The notes beneath the pieces were generated by a model. It saw only the letters and a program-made list of their open reading frames with translations, was not told where the DNA came from and made no database searches. DNA of 55,053 nucleotides from Streptomyces sp. A0642 (GTDB lineage Bacteria; Actinomycetota; Actinomycetes; Streptomycetales; Streptomycetaceae). Shown here piece by piece: positions 15,982-23,973 of the stretch. Position numbers and translations under genes: made by a program. Position 1 is the stretch's first letter, and each line of letters opens with the position of its first letter. Where the stretch lies: assembly GCF_004795105.1 (NCBI RefSeq), contig NZ_SSBL01000038.1, positions 1-55,053 of the forward strand. Reading direction: 5' to 3'.

Positions 15982-16212
15982 ATGACCAGCCCGACCACCC
16001 CCCAATACCTCGAACCCCACCAGGCACGCACCGCCGAACCCACCCCGTACGAGAAGAAGCTCGCCGCAGTCATCGAAGAGGTCTTCGGCAGCGGCACCCA
16101 CGACCTGCCCGGACTCGTCGCCGGACTCAACGCCCGCGACCTCCCCGCCCCCGACGGCAGCCCGTGGACCGAGGAAACCTTCCGCAGCGAGATGCGACGA
16201 CTGGGAGCGTGA
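15982..16212 (+). CDS. Small recombinase-like helix-turn-helix protein
   Basis: 76 residues, ATG at 15982 behind AGGGAG. The C-terminal half (LNARDLPAPDGSPWTEETFR) resembles the DNA-reading segment of large serine recombinases, but no catalytic domain exists. Proteins of this kind are, from memory, annotated as recombinase-like HTH proteins next to Rieske oxygenases. It sits between the reductase and the oxygenase with only 7 bp to the latter, so a role as an oxygenase accessory or small subunit is as plausible as regulation. Function unknown. Confidence 0.75.
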   Translation: MTSPTTPQYLEPHQARTAEPTPYEKKLAAVIEEVFGSGTHDLPGLVAGLNARDLPAPDGSPWTEETFRSEMRRLGA

Positions 16213-16219
16213 GCCGACC

Positions 16220-17287
16220 ATGACCACCGACACCACCACCCCCGTGCCCCCGGGCACCCCCACCCGCCCCTCCGAAGTCGCCCGCCCCGGCAACCGCACC
16301 GCCGACCGGCTCTTCGCCACCGGCATCCGCAACCAGTGGTACGCCGTCTGCCCCTCCGACCACGTTCCCGCCGGAGGCATGAAGCGCCTCACCCTTCTCG
16401 GCGAGGAATGGCTCCTCTTCCGCCGCGCCGACGGCACCCTCCACATGCTCGAGGACCGCTGCCCCCACCGCGGCGCCCGCCTCTCCCTCGGCAAACACCT
16501 CGGGGACCGCATCGCCTGCTGGTACCACGGGGTCCAGGTCGACGGCACCGGCACCGTCGCCGCCGTACCCGGCCTGCCCGGCTGCAACCTCGAAGGCAGA
16601 CAACTCGTCGCGGCCCCCCACGTCGTCGAGACCGCCGGCGGCATCCTCGCCTACTTCGGCGACGCCGAACACCCCGAACCGGCCCCGCTCGTGCTCCCCG
16701 AGCACCTCACCGACCCGGGCACGTCCGCCTTCCTCTGCTACGCCGAGTGGAACGTCAACTGGCGCTACGCCGTGGAGAACCTGCTCGACCCCATGCACGG
16801 CTCGTTCCTCCACCGCGACTCGCACAGCATGGCCGAGGGACAGACCACCGCACGCTTCCGCATCCGCGAGACCGAGCGCGGCTTCTTCTTCGAGAAGACC
16901 GACCAGAGCGGCGTCAACTTCGACTGGGTCGAACTCTGCCGCACGGGCGTCGACTGGGTGGACCTCACCATCCCCTACCCCCCGACCGCCGGCCCCGGCG
17001 GCCCCTTCGGCATCGTCGGCATGGCCACCCCCATCGACGAGGACCGCTGCGCCGTCTTCTTCTGGCGCTACCGCAAGGTCACGGGCTGGGAGCGCGACAC
17101 CTGGCGCTTCCTGTACAAGACGCTCCTGGAGGACCGCCACTGGGACGTCCTCGAACAGGACCGCATCATGCTGGAGGACCTGCGCACGGACGCCGACCAG
17201 GCGGAGAACCTCTACCAGCACGACCTGGGCGTGGTGCGCGTCCGCCGCATGTACCGCACCGAGGCGGAAGCCCAGGCGGCGAGCTGA
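16220..17287 (+). CDS. Rieske non-heme iron ring-hydroxylating oxygenase, alpha subunit
   Basis: 355 residues. The Rieske 2Fe-2S motif is Cys81-x-His83 (CPHRGARLSLG) and Cys100-x2-His103 (CWYHG). The catalytic domain shows NLLDPMHGSFLH, with bridging Asp190 and iron ligands His193 and His198, and a later Asp in EQDRIMLEDL as the third ligand. Length and the absence of a beta subunit place it with VanA/PobA-like homo-oligomeric oxygenases, which demethylate or mono/dihydroxylate aromatics. Electrons would come from the VanB-type reductase. It is the last gene of the run, followed by a 16-bp inverted repeat. Confidence 0.92.
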   Translation: MTTDTTTPVPPGTPTRPSEVARPGNRTADRLFATGIRNQWYAVCPSDHVPAGGMKRLTLLGEEWLLFRRADGTLHMLEDRCPHRGARLSLGKHLGDRIACWYHGVQVDGTGTVAAVPGLPGCNLEGRQLVAAPHVVETAGGILAYFGDAEHPEPAPLVLPEHLTDPGTSAFLCYAEWNVNWRYAVENLLDPMHGSFLHRDSHSMAEGQTTARFRIRETERGFFFEKTDQSGVNFDWVELCRTGVDWVDLTIPYPPTAGPGGPFGIVGMATPIDEDRCAVFFWRYRKVTGWERDTWRFLYKTLLEDRHWDVLEQDRIMLEDLRTDADQAENLYQHDLGVVRVRRMYRTEAEAQAAS

Positions 17288-17293
17288 ACGAGC

Positions 17294-17363
17294 TCCTCAA
17301 TCGCCGGACACCGGCACATCGAGCCGGACACCGGCACGATCAAGCCCGTCCGGCGATTGAGGA
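17294..17363. repeat. Inverted repeat with inner direct repeats (REP-like), likely terminator
   Basis: Perfect 16-bp arms TCCTCAATCGCCGGAC (17294-17309) and its complement (17348-17363) enclose two direct copies of GCCGGACACCGGCAC (17303-17317 and 17323-17337) with a 20-bp period. It stands between the convergent oxygenase and MarR genes. The arm sequence is one I remember as widely dispersed in Streptomyces intergenic DNA. The rest of the gap to 17513 shows only G/C-rich simple sequence. Confidence 0.65.
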
Positions 17364-17513
17364 CACGCCCCGCATCGGGGGAACGATGCCCTCGCGGCGC
17401 CCCCGCCGCCGAAGGAACGGCGCCCCGGGCCGGGGGAGCGGCGGCCCGCGCCGGGGGAGCGGCCCCGCGCGGCGCGCCCCGGGGCCGGGGAAACGGCATG
17501 GCGCACCCCGCCC

Positions 17514-18068
17514 CTACTCGCCCGACTCCGCCGCCAGCACAGACCGCTCCAGCTTCTCCAGCAACCCCGCCAACTGCACGCACTCCCGCGCCGACAACCC
17601 CGCCAGCATCCGCCGCTCGTTTTCCAGGTGCTCGGAGAACAGCGCGTCGATCAACGACAGACCCTCATCCGTCAGCCGCGAGTGCACCACCCGCCGGTCC
17701 TGCGGATGCCGCTCCCGCCGGATCAGCCCGTCCTTCTCCAGCCGGTCTATCCGCAGCGTCACCCCCGCCGAACTGATCAGCCCCGAATCGGCCAGCTCAC
17801 CCGCCGTACGCCTGAACGGCGCCCCCGCCCGCCGCAACGCGGTCAGCACGTCGAACCCGGCCATCGACAGGCCCTTGCGCTCCACCGGCCGCGAGATCGC
17901 GGTGCTGTAGCGCAGGAACGCCCGGTGCAGCCGGCCGAACACCTCCAGCGGAGCCGTATCCAGCTCGGGCCGCTCCCGCCGCCAGTCCGCCACGATGGAC
18001 GCCACCGCGTCCTCCCGCGGGGCGGGCCCGGCCGACTCCCCGGACCCCCCAGAGCCGTTCTTCGCCAT
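17514..18068 (-). CDS. MarR-family transcriptional regulator
   Basis: 184 residues from the ATG at 18068, chosen because GGAGGAG lies nine bases upstream; a frame extension to 18101 has no ribosome site. The winged helix is plain: LTALRRAGAPFRRTAGELAD, then SSAGVTLRIDRLEKDGLIRR (recognition helix) and HPQDRRVVHSRLTDEG (wing). It is convergent with the catabolic run. MarR proteins of degradation loci usually repress until the aromatic ligand binds. The palindromes at 6758-6784 and 6864-6876 are the expected targets. Confidence 0.9.
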   Translation of the reverse strand: MAKNGSGGSGESAGPAPREDAVASIVADWRRERPELDTAPLEVFGRLHRAFLRYSTAISRPVERKGLSMAGFDVLTALRRAGAPFRRTAGELADSGLISSAGVTLRIDRLEKDGLIRRERHPQDRRVVHSRLTDEGLSLIDALFSEHLENERRMLAGLSARECVQLAGLLEKLERSVLAAESGE

Positions 18069-18100
18069 CCCGGGCACTCCTCCGTACAGGTACACCGTCA

Positions 18101-18113
18101 TCAAGAATCTTAG
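18101..18113. promoter_or_regulatory. Operator-like half-sites upstream of marR-type gene
   Basis: TCAAGAATCTTAG holds CAAG and CTTAG half-sites with a 3-bp spacer, resembling the TAAG/CTTA palindromes of the catabolic promoter. The following TTAGCCCT also appears at 6881-6888 beside the operon operator. Autoregulation is possible, but the match is imperfect. Confidence 0.3.
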
Positions 18114-18187
18114 CCCTCAAAGGACGACGCGGACCCCCGTCAGCCCAGCGAGAACCCCCCTGCACACCGTCCGCCCCATACGGCAGC

Positions 18188-20749
18188 ATGACCCCCATGT
18201 CCGTACTGACGCGCGATGAAGCGCAGGCCCGAGCCCAGTTCCTCGACGTACACCGGTACACGGTCGACCTCGACCTGACCACAGGGGAGGAGACCTTCGA
18301 CTCCCGAACCGTCATCCGGTTCACCGCCCTCGCCGCCGGTCACACCTTCGTCGAGCTCAAGCCCGCCACCTTGCGCTCCATCAGCCTCGACGGCCACCCC
18401 CTCGACCCCGCGGACCTCACCGAGAACCGCTTCCCCCTCACCGCCCTCACCGCCGGCCCCCACGAACTGCGCATCGACGCCGAAATGCGCTACTCCCGCA
18501 CCGGCGAAGGCATGCACCGCTTCACCGACCCCACCGACAACGAGACATACACCTACACCCAGCTCTTCATGGAAGACGTCCAGCGCGTCTTCGCCGCGTT
18601 CGACCAGCCCGACCTCAAATCCGTCTTCGCCCTCACCGTCACCGCCCCCGACGGATGGACCGTCCTCGGCAACGGCATCGCCGAACACACCGGCGACGGC
18701 CGATGGACACTCGCCCCCACACCCCCCGTCTCCACCTACCTCGTCGCCGTCGCCGCGGGCCCCTGGCACTCCGTGACCACCGAACACGCCGGACTGCCCT
18801 TCGGCATCCACTGCCGCCGCTCGCTGGCCCCCCACCTCGACGCCGACGCCGACGAGATCCTCGGCATCACCCGCGCCTGCTTCGACCGGTTCCACGAGAA
18901 GTTCGACGAGCCCTACCCCTTCGACTCCTACGACCAGGCCTTCGTCCCCGAATTCAACGCGGGCGCCATGGAGAACCCCGGCCTCGTCACCTTCCGCGAC
19001 GAATTCATCTACCGCTCCGCCGTCACCGACACCGAACGCCAGACCCGCGGCATGGTCATCGCCCACGAAATGGCCCACATGTGGTTCGGCGACCTCGTCA
19101 CCCTCGCCTGGTGGGACGACATCTGGCTCAACGAGTCCTTCGCCGAATACATGGGCTACCAGACCCTCGCCGAAGTCACCCTTCCCCGAGCCCTCAACTC
19201 CGTTCAGGCAGGGGAGCCCCCGTTCCCCGACACCTGGGTCGAATTCGGTGTCTCCCGCAAGGGCTGGGGATACGACGCCGACCAGCGTCCCTCCACCCAC
19301 CCCGTCGCCCCCGACCCCGCCGCCGTCCCCGACACCGCCTCCGCGATGCTCAACTTCGACGGCATCTCCTACGCCAAGGGCGCCTCCGCCCTGCGCCAAC
19401 TCGTCGCCTGGCTCGGCGAGAAGGACTTCCTGGCCGGCATCAACACCCACTTCGCCCGCCACAAGTTCGCCAACGCCACCCTCGCCGACTTCATCGACAA
19501 CCTCGCCTCCGCCACCGACCGGGACGTCCACGCCTGGGCCGACCAGTGGCTGCGCACCACCGGAGTCGACACCCTCACCCCCCACGTCACCGAAGCCGAC
19601 ACCACCTGGTCCCTCACCGTCGACCACCACGGCACCCGCCCCCACCACATCACCGTCGGCACGTACGACCACACCATCGACACCCAGGCCGGGCCCGAAC
19701 GCCTCGTCCTGCGCGACCGCTTCGACCTCGGCATCCCCCAGGACGACGCCACCCAGGACTCCACCACCCGCCCCGGCCGCCGCCCCGCCCTCGTCGTCCT
19801 CAACGACAACGACCTCACCTACGCCAAGGTCCGCCTCGACCCGGACTCCTGGACCACCGTCCTGAACGGCCTCTCCGGCATCCCCGACGCCCTCACCCGC
19901 GCCGTCGTCTGGAACGCCGCCCGCGACATGGTCCGCGACGGCGAACTCGCCCCCACCGCCTACCTCGAAGCCGCCCGCGCCCACCTCCCGCACGAAACCG
20001 ACCTGGCCCTCCTCCAAGGCGTCCTCGCCTTCGCCGACACCCAGATCGCCGCACGCTACGTCACCCCCGAGAACCGCCCCGCCGCCCTCGCCACCCTCAC
20101 CTCCCTCACCCGCGACCTCATCCGCCGCACCGAGGACGGCACCCACCCCGGCCTCCGCCTCACCGCCGTACGCCACTTCATCGACGCCGCCACCCAGCCC
20201 GACACCATCCACGGCTGGCTCACCGACGGCACCGTCCCCGGCGGCCCCGAACTCGACCCCGAACTCCGCTGGCGCATCCTCACCCGCCTCGCCGTCCTCG
20301 GCGCCACCGACGAAGCAGCCATCGCCGCCGAACTCGAAGCCGACCCCAGCGCCACCGGCCAGGAAGGCGCCGCCCGCTGCCGCGCCGCCCTGCCCACCCC
20401 CGAAGCCAAGGCCGCCGCCTGGCACGCCCTCTTCACCGACGACACCCTCTCCAACTACCTGTTCACCGCCACCGCCCAAGGCTTCTGGCAGCCCGAACAG
20501 ACCGGCCTCCTCACCCCGTACGTGCCCCGCTACTACCCCGAAGCCACCGCACTCGCCGTCCGCCGCGGCCCGGCCATCGCCGAAGCCGCCGGACGCTACG
20601 CCTTCCCCGCCTACGCCGTCGACGCCGACAGCCTCCACCTCGGCGAACAGGCCCTCACCGACCAGGCCCTCATCCCCGCACTCCGCCGCAAACTCGCCGA
20701 CCAGATCGACGACCTGCGCCGCGCCCTCACCGTCCGTACCGCCCACTGA
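18188..20749 (+). CDS. pepN: Aminopeptidase N (M1 family)
   Basis: 853 residues, the normal size for actinobacterial PepN, a cytoplasmic zinc aminopeptidase that trims N-terminal residues from peptides. The substrate-binding GAMEN is at 259-263, the zinc site HEMAH at 293-297 with the third ligand Glu316 in NESFAE, and a catalytic Tyr is expected near 370-380 (GISYAKGA region). A C-terminal helical ERAP1-like domain fills the last 300 residues. There is no clear ribosome site; ATG 18188 or ATG 18197 could be the start, perhaps leaderless. No functional link to the catabolic island is evident. Confidence 0.93.
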   Translation: MTPMSVLTRDEAQARAQFLDVHRYTVDLDLTTGEETFDSRTVIRFTALAAGHTFVELKPATLRSISLDGHPLDPADLTENRFPLTALTAGPHELRIDAEMRYSRTGEGMHRFTDPTDNETYTYTQLFMEDVQRVFAAFDQPDLKSVFALTVTAPDGWTVLGNGIAEHTGDGRWTLAPTPPVSTYLVAVAAGPWHSVTTEHAGLPFGIHCRRSLAPHLDADADEILGITRACFDRFHEKFDEPYPFDSYDQAFVPEFNAGAMENPGLVTFRDEFIYRSAVTDTERQTRGMVIAHEMAHMWFGDLVTLAWWDDIWLNESFAEYMGYQTLAEVTLPRALNSVQAGEPPFPDTWVEFGVSRKGWGYDADQRPSTHPVAPDPAAVPDTASAMLNFDGISYAKGASALRQLVAWLGEKDFLAGINTHFARHKFANATLADFIDNLASATDRDVHAWADQWLRTTGVDTLTPHVTEADTTWSLTVDHHGTRPHHITVGTYDHTIDTQAGPERLVLRDRFDLGIPQDDATQDSTTRPGRRPALVVLNDNDLTYAKVRLDPDSWTTVLNGLSGIPDALTRAVVWNAARDMVRDGELAPTAYLEAARAHLPHETDLALLQGVLAFADTQIAARYVTPENRPAALATLTSLTRDLIRRTEDGTHPGLRLTAVRHFIDAATQPDTIHGWLTDGTVPGGPELDPELRWRILTRLAVLGATDEAAIAAELEADPSATGQEGAARCRAALPTPEAKAAAWHALFTDDTLSNYLFTATAQGFWQPEQTGLLTPYVPRYYPEATALAVRRGPAIAEAAGRYAFPAYAVDADSLHLGEQALTDQALIPALRRKLADQIDDLRRALTVRTAH

Positions 20750-20779
20750 CCCGAAAACCCCGCACACCCCGCACCACCC

Positions 20780-20817
20780 GTGCCCGGCCCGCCCTCGCCC
20801 GAGGACAGGCCGGGCAC
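20780..20817 (+). terminator. Rho-independent-type hairpin after pepN
   Basis: GTGCCCGGCC and GGCCGGGCAC (20780-20789 and 20808-20817) form a perfect 10-bp stem 30 bp after the aminopeptidase stop, separating it from the decarboxylase gene. There is no U-tract, as is usual in Streptomyces. Confidence 0.65.
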
Positions 20818-21005
20818 ACCCGCATCCGGCCCCCCGGGGGCCTCCGCACCCATTACCACCCGGCCCCCTCACCCACGCCCCCAAGCGCCCACCCATCCCC
20901 CTTTCGAGTTCAGATCAGCACGCTCCCCGGCAACGCCCAAGGAAACCCGGACAAGCTGGCAAGTCCCCCCATGCCCACCCGTGTGCACCGAAGGGCCACC
21001 CACCC

Positions 21006-22463
21006 ATGCCCACCCCACCCCTCGCCGGCTCCACCACCGGCCCCACCGCCCTGCGCCCCCTCATCGACACCGTCCTCACCGCACTCCAAGAGGGCGCCCG
21101 CCGACGCGACGGCCCCCTCCCCGCAGGCGGACCCGACACCGTCGCCGCCCACATGCGCACCGCCCTCGACCCCGCCATCCCCGAACACGGAACCGGCCCC
21201 CACCACGCCCTCGCCACCCTCATCGGCGCCCTCACCGAAGGCGCCGCCGACCCCGCAGACCCCCTCTGCGCGGCCCACCTCCACACCCCGCCCCTCGCCC
21301 TCGCCACCGCCGCCGACCTCGCCGCCTCCGCCCTCAACCCCTCCATGGACTCCTGGGACCAAGCCCCCGCCGCCTCCACCCTCGAAGCCGACACCACCCG
21401 AGCACTCGCCGCCGAGATCTACCCCCACCACCCGCACCCCGACGCCCTCGTCACCACCGGCGGCACCGAAGCCAACCAACTCGCCCTGCTCCTCGCCCGC
21501 GAACGCCACGGCACCGTCCAGACCATCTCCGGCGCCAACGCCCACCACAGCATCGCCCGCGCCGCCTGGCTCCTCGGCCTCCCCGCACCCCTCACCGTCC
21601 CCGCCCCCCGCGGCACCATCGACCTCACCGCCCTGAAAGACGCCCTCACCCACCACCAGGGACACGGCCCCGCCCTCGTCACCGCCACCGCAGGCACCAC
21701 CGACACCGGCCAGATCGACCCCCTCACCGACATCGCCGACCTCTGCGACGCCCACGGCGCCGAACTCCACATCGACGCCGCCTACGGCGGCCCCCTCCTC
21801 CTCAGCGCCACCCACCGCCACAAGGTCAACGGCCTCGACCGCGCCCACAGCGTCACCCTCGACCTCCACAAACTCGGCTGGCAACCCGCCTCAGCCGGCA
21901 TCCTCGCCGTCCCCGACCACCACCACCTCGACGCACTCCACCACCAAGCCCCCTACCTCAACGCCGACGACGACACCCACGCCGGACTCCCCGACCTCCT
22001 CGGCCGCTCCCTGCGCACCACCCGCCGCCCCGACGCCCTCAAGATCGCCGTCACCCTCCAGGCACTCGGCCGCACCGGACTCGCCGACCTCATCGACCGC
22101 ACCTGCACCGCCGCCCACCACCTCGCCGACCTCATCACCAAAACCCCCACCCTCGACCTCTACGACCGCCCCACCATCACCACCGTCCTCTTCCGCCCCA
22201 CCGACGCCGACGACCACACCGTCGCCACCATCCGCCGCACCCTCCTCACCCGAGGCCACGCCGTACTCGGCCGCACCCGCACCCAAGGCCGCCTCTGGCT
22301 CAAAGCCACCCTCCTCAACCCCTACGCCACCGCCGACGACCTGCAAAGACTCCTCGACCTCGTGACACGCCTCGCCGCCGAACCGGCCGGACCCGACGAC
22401 CGCACCCCACACACCCATCGCACCGAACTCACCACATCCACAGAAGGCAGCACGCACCGATGA
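21006..22463 (+). CDS. PLP-dependent group II decarboxylase, DesA-like (lysine/ornithine-type)
   Basis: 485 residues. PLP features are TTGGTEANQ (phosphate loop, 150-158), the stacking His near 180, Asp257 in HIDAAYGG, and the Schiff-base lysine Lys289 in DLHKLGW. Family members decarboxylate lysine, ornithine, diaminobutyrate or aromatic amino acids. The coupled N-hydroxylase makes lysine (to cadaverine) or a similar diamine the likely substrate, as in desferrioxamine synthesis. The ribosome site is weak (AAGGG). I searched the 250 bp upstream by eye for the iron box TTAGGTTAGGCTAACCTAA and found none, which is unusual for a siderophore gene. Confidence 0.85.
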   Translation: MPTPPLAGSTTGPTALRPLIDTVLTALQEGARRRDGPLPAGGPDTVAAHMRTALDPAIPEHGTGPHHALATLIGALTEGAADPADPLCAAHLHTPPLALATAADLAASALNPSMDSWDQAPAASTLEADTTRALAAEIYPHHPHPDALVTTGGTEANQLALLLARERHGTVQTISGANAHHSIARAAWLLGLPAPLTVPAPRGTIDLTALKDALTHHQGHGPALVTATAGTTDTGQIDPLTDIADLCDAHGAELHIDAAYGGPLLLSATHRHKVNGLDRAHSVTLDLHKLGWQPASAGILAVPDHHHLDALHHQAPYLNADDDTHAGLPDLLGRSLRTTRRPDALKIAVTLQALGRTGLADLIDRTCTAAHHLADLITKTPTLDLYDRPTITTVLFRPTDADDHTVATIRRTLLTRGHAVLGRTRTQGRLWLKATLLNPYATADDLQRLLDLVTRLAAEPAGPDDRTPHTHRTELTTSTEGSTHR

Positions 22464-23875
22464 CAGCCCGGACCGACCGGCCCACCCCCGAGACCGATCA
22501 GCCCCACGACCTCATCGGCATCGGAATCGGCCCCTTCAACCTCTCCCTCGCCGCCCTCGCCCACGGCATCCCCCAACCCCTCACCACAGCCTTCTACGAA
22601 CAACGCCCCACCTTCCACTGGCACCCCGGCCTCCTCATCGAAGGCTCCAGCCTCCAAGTCCCCTTCCTCGCCGACCTCGTCACCCTCGCCGACCCCACCA
22701 GCCCCTGGACCCTCCTCAACTACCTACGCACCCGCGACCGGCTCTTCCCCTTCTACTTCGCCGAGCGCTTCCACATCCAACGCGCCGAATACGACGCCTA
22801 CTGCCGCTGGGTCAGCCAACAACTCCCCGCACTCCACTTCGGCCACCAAGTCGACACCCTCCGCTGGAACCCCGAACGCGCCCTGTTCGAAGTCGACTAC
22901 ACCCAACTCGGACCCGACGGCGAAGCCGAAGCCCTCGGCCGCGCCCACACCCGCCACATCGCCCTCGGCATCGGCACCGAACCCCACATCCCCGAATCCC
23001 TCAAACCCCTCACCGACGCCCGGACCGTCCCCGTCATCCACTCCGCCGACTACCTCCACCACCGACGGCAACTTCTCGACGCCGACCACATCACCGTCAT
23101 CGGCTCAGGACAATCCGGCGCCGAAATCTTCCTCGACCTCCTCCGCTCCCGCCCGGCCGGCCACGAAAAACTTCACTGGCTCGCCCGCACCCCCGCCTTC
23201 GCCCCCATGGAGTACTCCAAACTCGGCCTCGAACACTTCACCCCCGACTACACCCGCTACTTCCACGCACTCCCCGAACCCGTACGCGACCAACTCGTCC
23301 CCCACCAATGGCAACTCCACAAAGGCATCGACCACGACACCATCACCGCCATCCACGACGAGCTCTACCGCCGCACCCTCCACGGCGGCTGGCCCGACGC
23401 GACCCTCACCCCCGGCGTCACCGTCCGCACCGCCGGCCGCGTCGCCACCAGCCGCATCGAACTCCACCTCGAACACACCCAGCAGAAGACCCGCACCCGC
23501 CTCACCACCGACGCGGTCGTCCTCGCCACCGGCTACCGCGAGCGCCCCCTCGACCACATCCTCGGCAACCTCGCCGCCCACGTCCGCCGCGACGCCGCAG
23601 GACGCCCCCGCATCGACGCCCACTACCGCCTCGACCTCGACCCCGCCATCACCGGCAACGTCTACGTACAGAACGCCGAACGCCACACCCACGGAGTCGG
23701 CGCCCCCGACCTCGGCCTCGCCGCCTGGCGCAGCGCCACCATCCTCAACCACCTCACCGGCACCACCCCCTACCCCCTCCCACAACGCACCGCCTTCACC
23801 ACCTTCGGCCTCACCCCCCACAACACCCTCCCCACCCAGAAACCCCTCCTCGTCCCCCTCGTCCAAGGCAACTGA
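22460..23875 (+). CDS. Lysine/ornithine N-monooxygenase-like protein, DesB-like
   Basis: 471 residues, coupled to the decarboxylase by an ATGA overlap. It is a flavin N-hydroxylating monooxygenase with IGIGIGPFNLSLAA (FAD site near the N-terminus), FLADLVTLADP and FYFAERFHI, typical of the SidA/IucD/DesB group. VIGSGQSGAEIF (NADPH site) and ATGYRERPL near the C-terminus complete the set. The expected reaction is N-hydroxylation of a terminal amine such as cadaverine. In desABCD loci an acyltransferase and an NIS synthetase follow, but here the next gene is a convergent nucleotidase, so the pair is incomplete at this locus. Confidence 0.87.
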   Translation: MTARTDRPTPETDQPHDLIGIGIGPFNLSLAALAHGIPQPLTTAFYEQRPTFHWHPGLLIEGSSLQVPFLADLVTLADPTSPWTLLNYLRTRDRLFPFYFAERFHIQRAEYDAYCRWVSQQLPALHFGHQVDTLRWNPERALFEVDYTQLGPDGEAEALGRAHTRHIALGIGTEPHIPESLKPLTDARTVPVIHSADYLHHRRQLLDADHITVIGSGQSGAEIFLDLLRSRPAGHEKLHWLARTPAFAPMEYSKLGLEHFTPDYTRYFHALPEPVRDQLVPHQWQLHKGIDHDTITAIHDELYRRTLHGGWPDATLTPGVTVRTAGRVATSRIELHLEHTQQKTRTRLTTDAVVLATGYRERPLDHILGNLAAHVRRDAAGRPRIDAHYRLDLDPAITGNVYVQNAERHTHGVGAPDLGLAAWRSATILNHLTGTTPYPLPQRTAFTTFGLTPHNTLPTQKPLLVPLVQGN

Positions 23876-23903
23876 CACAACCAACCCCCCCCACACACAC
23901 AAA

Positions 23904-23942
23904 GCGGCCGCCCACCTCCCACCAAGGGAAGCAAGCGGCCGC
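23904..23942. terminator. Paired GCGGCCGC repeats, possible bidirectional terminator
   Basis: Two copies of the self-complementary octamer GCGGCCGC (23904-23911 and 23935-23942), each within AAGCGGCCGCC, can pair across a 23-base loop. They lie in the 98-bp gap between convergent genes. Confidence 0.4.
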
Positions 23943-23973
23943 CTCACCCACCCGGCCGACACCGGAAGAAGCA

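Noticed and set aside
18140..20896. A 900-codon Gly/Val-rich antisense frame opposite pepN
   Set aside because: Composition is that of a shadow frame; the sense frame has full M1 peptidase motifs.
21006..23875. A complete desferrioxamine (desABCD) cluster
   Set aside because: Only decarboxylase and N-hydroxylase are present; the next gene is a convergent 5'-nucleotidase.
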